This document shows positions 44,034-54,087 of a stretch of 64,000 bases of DNA, piece after piece (the first letter of the stretch is position 1; each line of letters starts with the position of its first letter). Source of the stretch: Diaporthe sp. PMI_573. Its lineage: Eukaryota; Ascomycota; Sordariomycetes; Diaporthales; Diaporthaceae. The notes below the pieces were generated by a model. The model made no database searches. It saw nothing but the letters and a program-made list of their open reading frames with translations, and was not told the DNA's origin. Made by a program: the position numbers and the translations under genes. The stretch is taken from NCBI GenBank assembly GCA_021399435.1, contig JAJTUP010000057.1:1-64000 (forward strand). The letters run 5' to 3'.

Positions 44034-45956
44034 TCATACCATCCCCCCGTACCCACCAGTCGCCGTGATAGGGACCATATACATCGGCGCCTCGGTCACA
44101 GGGGGCTTCCGCCTGTGCTGTGACGACTGCTGGCGCGCGTGGTTCTGGTTCTGCTGCGGGTATCCGTATTGCTGCTGCTGCTGCTGCTGGTGGTGGTACT
44201 GTGGGTACTGGGGTGAATATTGCTGCTGCCCGCGCCCCTGCTGCTGCTGCTGGTTCAGCGGCACGATGAGCTCCAGACCTTCGACGACGTTCTGGGCCTG
44301 CGCCCCGTACGTGTCGATGAAGGCGCCCGTGCTGTACTTTGAGCTGGAGCGGTAGCTGTTGTTGTTATTGGAGCCGTTGCCGTTGCCGTTGTAGTAGGCG
44401 TCAAAGTTGCTGTTGTAACTGTTGTTGATGTTGTTGGACACGCTCGACCCCCGCAGGCTGGACTCCTCCTCCAGCGGCGTCAGCCGCTTGCCGTTGGTGC
44501 TGGGCTTGAGCATGTCGCGCCCCCCTGCCGCGTCGGGGACGCCGAGGGTGGTGGTGGTGTTGTTGTTGTTGTTGTTGTTGTCGCCGGGGGAATACGGCGG
44601 GTACACGGGCGACTGCTGGATCAGGTCCTCGGTGGACGTCTCGTGCGTCAGGCCCCTGCTTCCCGGGGGGTTGTTGTCGCCGCCGCCACCCTTGAGGATC
44701 GACGAGCTGTCCGTCCAGAAGGACTGGTTCGACGTCGGCCGCGGCGGGCGCGGGGGTGCGGTCGAGTTGGCCGTCATGGTGCTCGCGCCGCCCGTCTGCT
44801 GCTTGAAGATGGGGGCCCCGACCGTCATGGGGCTGGCCCTGCTGTCGTCCGTCCGCACGACGCGGATCTTGTCGCGGGAGAAGAGCTTCTGGTGGCGGTT
44901 GTTGGCCCGCGATGACCTCAGCAGGCGGAGCGTCGGGATGGACGCAATGATTATTGTGATGTTGGGCTCCATCGATGACCAGAGGAGCACGTTGATGTTT
45001 GCTTGTTGGAAGTTTGTGTCGGTCAGTCTTGAGATCTGGACTGCTGCCACGGCAGATGTTGCGCTTGCCCTGTATTTATAACGTCAGTCACTTGGATTAC
45101 CTTACGAACCCGTGCCTCGCTTCTAATTCTTGTCCAACAAGTAAATAGGCAGTGCTCGGGGAAATAAACTCACAGCACGCCCAAAGCCATCAAAGCCCCA
45201 ATCCCGACCTTCTCGCCAACACTGAGCCCCTTTGTCCAAAGGACCTGCCACACAACAACCACCAGCGCAAGGTCCATAGCCGCAGAGAAAGTCTGCGCGC
45301 TGAGCCCCACAATGTTCTGCACGTTGATGCTCCAGCAAGAGCCCTCGCCGCTGCCCCATCCAGCCGCGATCGGCCTGCACCGCAGCCAGTGCGTGATGGC
45401 CGCACCCGCGATGACGACGTTGACGAGCACGATCACCGAGTACAGCGCGGCGCGGACCAGGCGCGGCGACTGCAGGCGGAGCAGCGTGCAGGCGAGGGAG
45501 GTCTTGCTCCACGCCGCCGCGGTCAGGACCAGGCTCCGGGCGACGTTGTCCAGGAGGAGGAGCGCCGACGGGCCTGGGGGAGGGTCCGACGTCTGGCGGC
45601 GGCCTGCTCCTAGGGCCAGCTCGAGGGAGTTTATTGCTGAGTAGAAAATTATGACGACCTTTAGATTTTTTGTTTGTTGTTAGTCTTGTTATTTTTCATT
45701 CTCTGTTTGATTCGCTGACACGAACGATGGGGGGAAACAATTGGAAGGCACAAGTGTGACCTACCCATGATGCTATCAGGAAGCCGTCATCCGACCACAG
45801 CTGCTGCGCCCTGAGCCACTTTGTGAATAGTCGTAGGGCCAGGAGGATGCCTGACACCAGCGAAAGGAGCCACACCACCAGGTGGGCCATCAAGACGCTC
45901 TGGTCTGCCGAGAGGGCTCGCCTCTCAATCGAGAGATGAGTGACGGATGGAGCCAT
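44034..45956 (-). CDS. PTH11-like rhodopsin-fold membrane protein 2 with Gln/Asn-rich tail
   Basis: Exons 45956-45765, 45658-45174, 45069-44034 (introns 106 and 104 nt), 570 aa in frame. The N-terminal half has the membrane spans: LVVWLLSLVSGILLALRLF, then VVIIFYSAINSLELALGAG, LVRAALYSVIVLVNVVIAGA, the VQNIVGLSAQTFSAAMDLAL helix, and INVLLWSSMEPNITIIIASI with PTLRLLRS, a usual end of the fungal rhodopsin-type domain. The C-terminal half is a long cytosolic tail with Asn runs (near 44560-44580 and 44350-44380) and Gln runs (near 44240-44260 and 44165-44190), ending TATGGYGGMV. Receptor function is inferred from the family; the ligand is unknown. Such tails are known for length polymorphism. 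Confidence 0.82.
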
Positions 45957-46365
45957 CTTTCAAAGAGGTCAAGTTGCGATGCCAGCCCTGCTTGGGAAAT
46001 TTCCGGTGGACGGGATGGTGGGTGGTATGCTATACCACCCCTCGCCGACAGGTAATGAGCGTGATCAACCTCCGCTTCTTCCAGAAAGAGACGGGCGCTG
46101 ATGAAGTGCTTGCGTGTAAGAAACGAATGTACGGTAGTGGTTTCCCTTTCCCAGAAGAGAATAAACGGTTTTGATTCCCTCCTTCTTTCCCATGTACGCA
46201 CTAGCAGGAGGAGGGCGGATGGCATATATCAACCATCACGTCTCGGGGCAAGATGAGCACGATGATCGGCCGGCGAGGGTACCAGAAGAGGATTGGAAGG
46301 ACGGAATAAGATGGTGGTGGAGAGTGATTCGCATGCAGTCCCGGACGGCACGGACGGTTGTCAAG

Positions 46366-46441
46366 TTGTCAGGCAAGTCAAGTCAGTCAAGTCAGTCAGG
46401 CAGGCCAGGTAGGCCAGGCAGGCCAGGCAGGCCAGGCACAC
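46366..46441. repeat. GTCA and GGCCA degenerate tandem repeats
   Basis: Alternating AAGTCAGTC units pass into GCCAGGCAG units; non-coding. Confidence 0.6.
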
Positions 46442-46845
46442 CTAAAAAGACTGGACGAACTATGTTTTGTGGAACCAAGAGACGGAGGTGAATGCCTAGC
46501 GGGGTCCAGAACGCTACCCTTACTATGCACAGGTGCCAGTCACCAAAAGCTTCGGGAAGGGGAGTGAGAAGGAAGGGTGTGGAACGCCGGTGGGGATTAT
46601 CGGTCAGATCCTATTGCCATGCCGCCCGGCCGTGGAGCCAGTCGCGAATCGCCCGGGTGGGTATGTAATGCTACGCGGCGTGTAATTAAGTGGGAACGGC
46701 CGCGGTCGGTGGGCCAGCGAGACCGAGAATGGCATGCGAGCATGTGTTTGTGTGTACTGTGTATGTGTTGTGGACACACTAGTAAGGAGGAAGGGCGAGG
46801 ACAGGGGTGGAGCCAGATCTAAGATCTGTGGTGTGATGGATGGAC

Positions 46846-46872
46846 GCGATGCGATGCGATGCGATGCGATGC
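46846..46872. repeat. (GATGC)n tandem repeat
   Basis: Five uninterrupted 5-bp units. Confidence 0.8.
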
Positions 46873-48670
46873 CGATGTAATGTCAAGCAGGAGGGCGATC
46901 ATAGGAAGGGCCCCGGATGCCGGACGTGGAAGCCAAGCCAAAGGGAATTTTCTCTTACACGCACGATGGCTGAATCACATAACGGCGCCAGCGGGGAACG
47001 TACGTTATGTATATGCCAGACCGTTTGAACGGTGGACAAACATGAACATGTTCGGGCATCATACGCATCAACTCGCGACAGGGTGAAATTGCACGAATGG
47101 AAAGTACTGCTGGGAGCGTACCAAGAGCCGGTTAACCACATACCCGCAACTCTAAACCAGGTGCTGCGCATGAATTGCCACTTGTCTGGCCGGGGACGGG
47201 CTCCACCACATCACATCCTGACGACCCGGCAGAGATCAGGCACAGGAGGCAGGGATACTGTGGTAGGGCAAAAGTGGATTGGCCGCCGCGGAATGTTGCT
47301 GTCAGTCATCAGTCAGTCACCCAATTGCCGGCCCTCCGTTCCTGGGCGCCGCGGAGACTTCATCAATTAAACCGCATCCTATTTCCACGCTGGATGCCGG
47401 GGTCAGCCTCTCCCCGACATGAACCTGCTGGGCCACAAGTTAGTGTCGCGGAGCTAAGGTCTGAGATTGATAGAGCATAGTTCGTTCGGGCAGGGGTCTG
47501 CTGGGTGACGTGCCCCTGGTCGGGTCAATATACGTGAGACGACACTCACCACTCTGGATCCTCAGCCGCTGACCACCACCAACAGGCCAAACCCCTCCAC
47601 TCCCTTCGGCAGGCTCACCTCCCTCCCCTTCATCCGATCTCAACCGCGGCAGCTCAGCATTCCCAAATCGGACATGGCGCTACCGCGGGCACTACACTAG
47701 TTTCCTGCCTCAACGCACAGTCGATCTCCCTCTGCTATGGGAACAGAACGCGGAAACCACCTCCTTTTTGGGGTGCGTAGACATCAGACGACAGCTAATA
47801 TGACCCGGCTTAACTGGCATCGTCCTATGTTTTTTCCTGCGCCTCCTGAGGGCCGGGAATTGGTGCAGCTGCAATGCGTGCCGCGTTTCACGGCCTGCAA
47901 AACAATTGTGGAAATGAGGCACGAGGGCGAGTGGCCTCATAGCCATGTCGCTTACCCTTTTATTTATATTCATCTGATAAGACCGGTCGAGAAAAATAAT
48001 GTGACAGCGAGCATTTCATCTGCATCGGGGAATTCTTCTTTCTGGCCCTGACGGCCCACAAACCTGGTTGCCCATCAAGATGCTCATCTCCCAACTCTCC
48101 GAACCCGGTGCGCCACCCGTAGCCTCTCTGCTCGCGTGTGAAGTAACGTACAGTAGCTTGACGCCGGCTTGTGTCGAAAGCTTCGCCGAACTCTTGGGGT
48201 GTCATCGCCCTGTAAATCCTCCGTACTGCTCATTTCGTGCACGCGCGTCATCCTGACTTGTGCAATGTCTGCAGCCGCTGGGACTCGTCATGAATGCTGC
48301 CGCAAATCCCTACCTCGACCGGGTTCCCGTCGAGTATTTTACTTTCCCTCCTGTGTGACACCCCAAGGTTTGGAACTTCATCCCAGCTCTCTCTGCAAGT
48401 CAATCCTCCATCCGAGCCGAGAACAAACCTTTTCCCCAGTTATCCCAATGATCCACGCTGACACATGTCGCGAGGCAGGACCCCAGAGGCTTTTCGCTTC
48501 GTCTCCTCGTCACATCAGGATTGCAGCTGGCGCCTGCCGACTCCCGGCCGCATCCTTGCTCCCGGGGGCACACCTCGAAATGTTTCAGCCGCACTGCCGT
48601 CCCGAACTAGAAGTCGTTGCTCAATGCACAGCCCACTTGTTCCCCTGGGGGTGGTTGAGAACACATAGAC

Positions 48671-48714
48671 AGGCAGGCAGGCAGGCAGGCAGGCACGCAC
48701 GCACGCACGCAGGG
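48671..48714. repeat. (GGCA)n-(CGCA)n compound microsatellite
   Basis: Six GGCA units followed by four CGCA units. Confidence 0.85.
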
Positions 48715-51700
48715 CAGACGCCTATGGATGCTGAGGCGGACTAGGTCGAGCCCGGGAGGGCGGTGCGACACACCAAGGCCGGGGATCGTAGGCTCCGTGC
48801 TGTATACTAGATAGAGAGAGGTGCGTAAATTCTCATCTAACAAGGTGCATGTGGGGGCCCGAGCAGAGATGGGGGGGGGGGGGAATGAATTGTGATGGTG
48901 TTTTGAAGGCGTTGGAGGTTGGTAGTACGACCATCAAGTCGGAGCATTGTACTGGTCGGATGGCAGGTAGATCATTTGGTCAATCTGATGGTGTTTTCCC
49001 CGATTAGGCCAAGTCACAGGTTTCATTCCGGTAGGGCTCACTGGCATCCGAGTGGAAAACTGCCCATCACGGACATGATATTGACAGGAACGTATGGCAG
49101 ATGCTTAGCATCGAATTCACCAAACAGCTACGACAAAGTGAAACCGGCATAGGCAAGTGGGGAATCAGCAATGATCTATCATATCCCAGAGTAAGACAAC
49201 CACACAGATTCGGGCGACTCCCTACGGGTAGTTGCGTAAACATATGGCCAGTTCACCAGCCTCGCATCTAAGGTTCGAGCTATCATAGTCTCTTACAGCC
49301 GGTACCTCACTTACCAACTCAAACAGTAGGTGCTCCAAGGTGGTCGGCGATCACTCTAGCCAAGTCCCTCGTAATTTTGACACATCACATCTCGGGAACA
49401 ATCGCAACCCCAGATGCCATGGTGAGGTGGTTAATTCAGCTCGGTTTCAGCTTTGAAAAACGGGGTGACACATACTTGTCTGCACATTATAGGCTAAAGA
49501 ATGTACATGCTGGTAGTTTTGCGAGACAGTGAAAGGAACGCCGCCAATGTCAAAATAACGAAACGCGATAAGTTTGATTGCGTCAATTACTTGCTCATAG
49601 ATTTTATCCCGGCTAATCACACGGCATCGCAGCTTCTAATAACAACATACGCAAGGGCACTGAAAAACACGAGTGATGCTTGAATTAGCATCGAATATCC
49701 TCGTAATTCAGCCTGCATCTGGTCAATCTTGGGCCTTGATACAGGCGAAGTTCGCACTTCGAAGAGGTTGCAGCGATCGCTAAACGAACTCGGATCAAGG
49801 TTCTCCGATATCGAAACCACGCAGTTTACCAGACAGACTATCTGCTGCAGGTCTCAGTACGCGGTTCCTGTTAGAGGCAATCAAGACTAATGATAGAAGC
49901 AAATTAGAAGACTTGCGACGCACAGAGACTGATATACGGGATGGAGTAATAAAGAAGTAGTTGGTGTGTGAATATTACGCTCCGATATAGCATTGCGACC
50001 ACACAAATTTCGTAGTGATGTATCTTTTTTACCCGGGTCGGCCCTTCCCTAGCACCTCGAGACCAAGCAGTCCTGATCAACATAGGCACTACTTTTACCC
50101 GGATCAGCAAATATCTGGCATCTCAATCGCGATACTACGTCACGCAAAACCAACACAACCGCAGCTGGGTCCTGAGATTTTGTTAGGGGCAAATTCCTGT
50201 CGATCCCTCATTCAAAACAATGACCTGGTATTAAAGAATCTTGGTCACTTCAATATGTTCAGTGCACCCAACCGAACCGGACGGTCTAAATTTGTCAACT
50301 TGTCAAATACGAGAGCCTTCATCGTAGAGCGCAGTGCCTGGACCCAAAACCAGCTTTTAACTTGGAGATCCAGAGGCTCCACCAAGATGATGATGATTCT
50401 ACAATGTTGACGCCAAGGGCTGCAGAAAGTACCAACTCTCCGGACAAAGTCCAATTGGGATCTACTGGAGCTCCAATACTTGAGGTCATGGCATTCGAGC
50501 AGACCGCTCGAGTCCCGGTCGGTAAACAGGAAAACAGTTCGTGTTGACTAAGCGAGAACCAGCCCGAAAACGGGGCTGTGAAGCGAAAGCGAGCACCAAG
50601 ACATGGTATCAAACCATATATATAATCTTTCGTATCACAACTGCTTACATTCAGTAGAACATTTCCTAGTGTTGTGAATGGTTTGGGGAAAGCGGCTGGG
50701 CTCAGGTGACCGTAGACGTCTGCGACTCAGCGCTAAATCACAAAGCTTATCACGTTGACCCGACAAGCCGTTGGGAGAAGAGTCACCTTTCCGTCCCGAT
50801 CATCGCTTTTGTCACATTATTACCTGGCCTGTCACTTGCAAAACATGCCACCGAGTCAAGAGGCAACAATATGTTTGCGGACGTGAAGAGAGGCGATATA
50901 AAGTTGGGACGAATCTCCCACAACAAAATAATACTGCACTGATCTGGCCACTCGCACTCACCTATGCTCTATGAATCAAGACCGTCGTGTTAATAACCTT
51001 CCCTAGCGTGAGCGCAACACGTGGCTCCCGCCAAGACAGTCACTCCACTGCCACTCCGTGATAAGGGACAAGCACAACGCGCGCGCATTGGCCGAACAGT
51101 GCAAACGTCCTCAGTTATAAGCGCAGGCCGCGTCGGCAGGCCACAAGCAATGTCCGGGGCCCCCGCAGCAGACGCCGGCCGATGATCGAGATGAGGTCCT
51201 GACAGAAGCGCCCACCCGGCCAGGCTGGGCGGCATCATGAACCCGCGGCTGGATGACGCGGACGCCGGGATATGCCCTTGGCGCCAGCCTTGGTCCTCTC
51301 CGTCCGCGCCCCGGCCAAGCGGGTCCAAGGAGGGCGAAGCTGGCTCTTAGGAACTTAAATGCGCTGCGTGGACGTGCCTCTAGAGCCCAAAACCGCACCA
51401 TTGACTGATAATCTGTGGGAAAAGCCGGTCTGCTTTTTAAGAATACCAATGCAGCCCATCTCGTGGCGGAGAACTCTTAGCTGTGAGATGACAGCATGGA
51501 CGGCCAATAGAATATGGATGATTGGCAAACTTGCCTAAGCCACGGAGAGAGAAACGAGACACTTGGCGATGAGAAAACAAAGACAAATTCGATGTCCAGC
51601 AGGAAGAGCTATAGATAAATTCAAGTGCGGTTCCCTCCTTTGTCTCGTTCCAGTCTTTGCCACCGACCAAGCGACTCATTCTAAGTAACATTTCGCTCCT

Positions 51701-51720
51701 CGCCGGCGGTGACCATCAAT

Positions 51721-52524
51721 ATGAACTTCCAAAGTAGAGTAATCTTCCTGGGTCTAGGTAAGCTATCGCCGTCTCCAAAACACTCAGTCCCGTTCCACAA
51801 GCTAACTCATTCCCCAGCGTCGCTAGTAGCCCCGGCTCTAGCAAAGCCCGACTACGATGCCGACGACGCGCTCGATGACTACTGGGACGCGCGCGAGGAC
51901 TTCCTCGAGCGCGAGCGCCTCGAGTCCAACATCCAGACGGCCCACGGCGTCCTGGGCTGCCTCGCCTTCGCGCTCTTCTTCCCCATGGGCGCTGTGCTGA
52001 TCCGTGTCTTCCCGCGCCGCATCACCGTCTGGCTGCACGCCGCCTGGCAGATCTTCACCTGGTGCATCGCGCTCGCCGTTATGGCCATGGGCATCTGGAT
52101 GGCCAACGGCAACGAGTACATGGAGAGCTACCACGCGCGGATCGGGCTCGTCGCCGTCTGCGGCCTCGTCCTGCAGCCCCTCACGGGACTGCTGCATCAC
52201 CTGCGGTTCAAGAGGACCGGGGGTCGGACACTGATTTCACATGTCCATATCTGGTGGGGCATCCCGATGATCACGCTCGGGACTATCAACGGGGGCTTTG
52301 GGCTGCAGCTTGCCGGGTCCAGCCGCACGCACATGATTGTGTACGGCGTCTTTGCGGCCATCATCTGGCTTGGGTGGATGGGGATCTCGTTCCTGTCTCA
52401 GTGCCTGAAGAGGTCCAAAAAGTCTCCGGCCCACAGCGCGAGGAAGATCTCGAACGAGGAGGTTCCGGTCATGCGGGATGTCAGATCTGAGGAGCCACAT
52501 GGCGGGCAGAAACAATATGCATAG
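51721..52524 (+). CDS. Cytochrome b561-like membrane protein
   Basis: Exons 51721-51757 and 51818-52524, 60-nt intron with GCTAAC branch; 247 aa. Splicing creates a clean signal peptide (MNFQSRVIFLGLASLVAPAL, cut after ALA). After an acidic stretch come five spans with the b561 His pattern: AHGVLGCLAFALFFPMGAVL, then WLHAAWQIFTWCIALAVMAM, YHARIGLVAVCGLVLQPLTG and SHVHIWWGIPMITLGTINGG, and a last one near IIWLGWMGISF. The four spaced His residues fit two heme b ligations. Such proteins move electrons across membranes, often paired with a DOMON domain; none is present here. The tail is basic and hydrophilic. Retaining the intron would keep the frame but break the signal peptide. Confidence 0.88.
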   Translation: MNFQSRVIFLGLGKLSPSPKHSVPFHKLTHSPASLVAPALAKPDYDADDALDDYWDAREDFLERERLESNIQTAHGVLGCLAFALFFPMGAVLIRVFPRRITVWLHAAWQIFTWCIALAVMAMGIWMANGNEYMESYHARIGLVAVCGLVLQPLTGLLHHLRFKRTGGRTLISHVHIWWGIPMITLGTINGGFGLQLAGSSRTHMIVYGVFAAIIWLGWMGISFLSQCLKRSKKSPAHSARKISNEEVPVMRDVRSEEPHGGQKQYA

Positions 52525-53127
52525 GCCAGCTGCCGGAGTGACAAATGTTATGGATAGGTGTAAGATCAGCAGCGGTCTGTTCTTTTGAGCAGTATGCAGT
52601 ACCGGTACGGAGTACGGGGGCATCGCCATGCGGATGCGCAAGGGATGGGAATTGGAATTTTAGTCTTAAACGTTGGTTCGATAATGCTGATTGGCTATGA
52701 TATCCCTAAACTTCGCGTTTCTTCGGAGTACTGTATCTCGGAGAGCTGTGCGACTTGCTGCAGTGACGTACGGATCGGTATTCTGACAACCGTTCAAGCG
52801 GCCCTAAAATAACATGAGAGTTTGCACAAATTGTTCTGGTCTGAAAGATTTCCCAACTCCCCCTGACGGAAGGACGATCCATGTAATTAATACACAAACA
52901 ACTATTGGTTACCAGCTTTGATGATTTCTTGGACACAGAAGACGTTTGACATTTAACAGATTGATGAAGGCAAAATACTTGTTGAATCGAGGTGGGTTTT
53001 TTTTTGGGTTTTTTTTTAATATAAAGAGACGCTACACACTGTTTACTCAAATATTCCAATCTACGATTTGTCCCAATAATGCGCTACTAAATCTTAACAA
53101 TCTACTACAGCTCTTCGTTCTCGGACT
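52525..53127. other. Intergenic between convergent genes
   Basis: About 600 bases; two T-runs near 52996-53018. No gene. Confidence 0.5.
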
Positions 53128-54087
53128 CTAGCTCGTTTTCAGCCTACGGATCCTATCCTTGGACTCCGGTACTTTGTTCTGGTGCGGTTGGAACTTGTAG
53201 TCCGGAAAAGCTTGATTGTGGAGTGAGAAATCGGTCTTGGCTAGTGCTCTGAAAGACTGCTTGACATGATCGCTCTCCATAGCCCAGCTGTGTGCAACCA
53301 TAATGGAAACCTGCTGCGAGTCTTGTATTTGACAGGCACCATGATATGCGATACGGTAGAGTATAAAACAGTTAACTGTTCTTTTCACCTTTCCGGCAAT
53401 TTGAGCCTCCAACCGACGATGCTCTACTGACCTATTGGCATACATAGTGGCTTCTGCCATTGGGTCTGAGCCTTCGCTGGTTGGTAGCTCGCTCAGCGGC
53501 TTCTCGAGGACCGGGATGTCGAATTTCGCCTTCTTCTGAGGAGCTTTGACCGACTTTGCTCGGCGATTCTTAGCAGGAACCTTCTTACGGGGAGCTTTTG
53601 ACGGCCCTGCATGATCAGCCTCCACGATAGGGGTAGGAATAGTGTTGGTGCCTTGCTGTGTGAGCCGCTGAGGGCAAGCCTGAGTGACCAGACTCTGATT
53701 TACAGTAGAAGTAGGGATACAATTCTCCTCTTGAAGCGGCAATGAAGACCCCCTGGCCATTGTTTGGCTCGTAGTAGGGGCGAGAAAATGATCCTCCACT
53801 TGAGGTGGGCCAGACTGGTAGTCTCCTTGGGGCCAAGTGCTCGTGGTGTGGGGGAAAGACTCCCCTTGGAGAGGCCATAGTGGGTACTCGGTTTCGAGGG
53901 GTGGGTAAGACATGTACTCGGTTCCGCCACTAACTTGAGAGTAGGCAACGGTGGTGGTTTCGGCCTCGGAGACCAAGGCCCCAAAGTTAGTGCAATGCTC
54001 CAAGTTCAAACATACATAGGCTTGTACCCGCTGAGAAAGGACTTGGTAAACTGGACAGAAACAGATGTGACAGTAGTGAGGAGACAT
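53128..54087 (-). CDS. HMG-box (MATA-HMG type) protein
   Basis: Single exon from ATG 54087, 319 aa. Cys cluster at the N-terminus (HYCHICFCPVY), a long low-complexity middle rich in Ser/Thr/Pro/Gln, a Lys/Arg-rich segment (KAPRKKVPAKNRRAKSVKAP, residues 164-183) that could be a nuclear signal, and an HMG box at about residues 233-302: KVKRTVNCFILYRIAYHG, then a helix with HSWAMESDHVKQSFRALAK and the closing FPDYKFQPHQ. That pattern resembles the box of MAT1-2-1/MAT1-1-3 type mating regulators, which bind DNA in the minor groove. No other MAT gene is seen nearby, so it is more likely an HMG-box regulator outside the mating locus. Confidence 0.75.
   Translation of the reverse strand: MSPHYCHICFCPVYQVLSQRVQAYVCLNLEHCTNFGALVSEAETTTVAYSQVSGGTEYMSYPPLETEYPLWPLQGESFPHTTSTWPQGDYQSGPPQVEDHFLAPTTSQTMARGSSLPLQEENCIPTSTVNQSLVTQACPQRLTQQGTNTIPTPIVEADHAGPSKAPRKKVPAKNRRAKSVKAPQKKAKFDIPVLEKPLSELPTSEGSDPMAEATMYANRSVEHRRLEAQIAGKVKRTVNCFILYRIAYHGACQIQDSQQVSIMVAHSWAMESDHVKQSFRALAKTDFSLHNQAFPDYKFQPHQNKVPESKDRIRRLKTS

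Larger units (their letters stand above)
45957..51720. other. Gene-poor 5.8-kb region with microsatellites
   Basis: Many short overlapping frames but none with domain, splice support or ATG in good context. Simple repeats: GTCA/GGCCAG-rich (46366-46441), (GATGC)n (46846-46872), (GGCA)n-(CGCA)n (48671-48714), a G run (about 48872). Likely long regulatory space or unannotated non-coding transcription. Confidence 0.5.

Noticed and set aside
26020..45000. Secondary-metabolite cluster (sulfotransferase-like, ADC, esterase, MFS)
   Set aside because: No synthase, oxygenase or pathway regulator seen, and the genes are separated by other families and pseudogenes.
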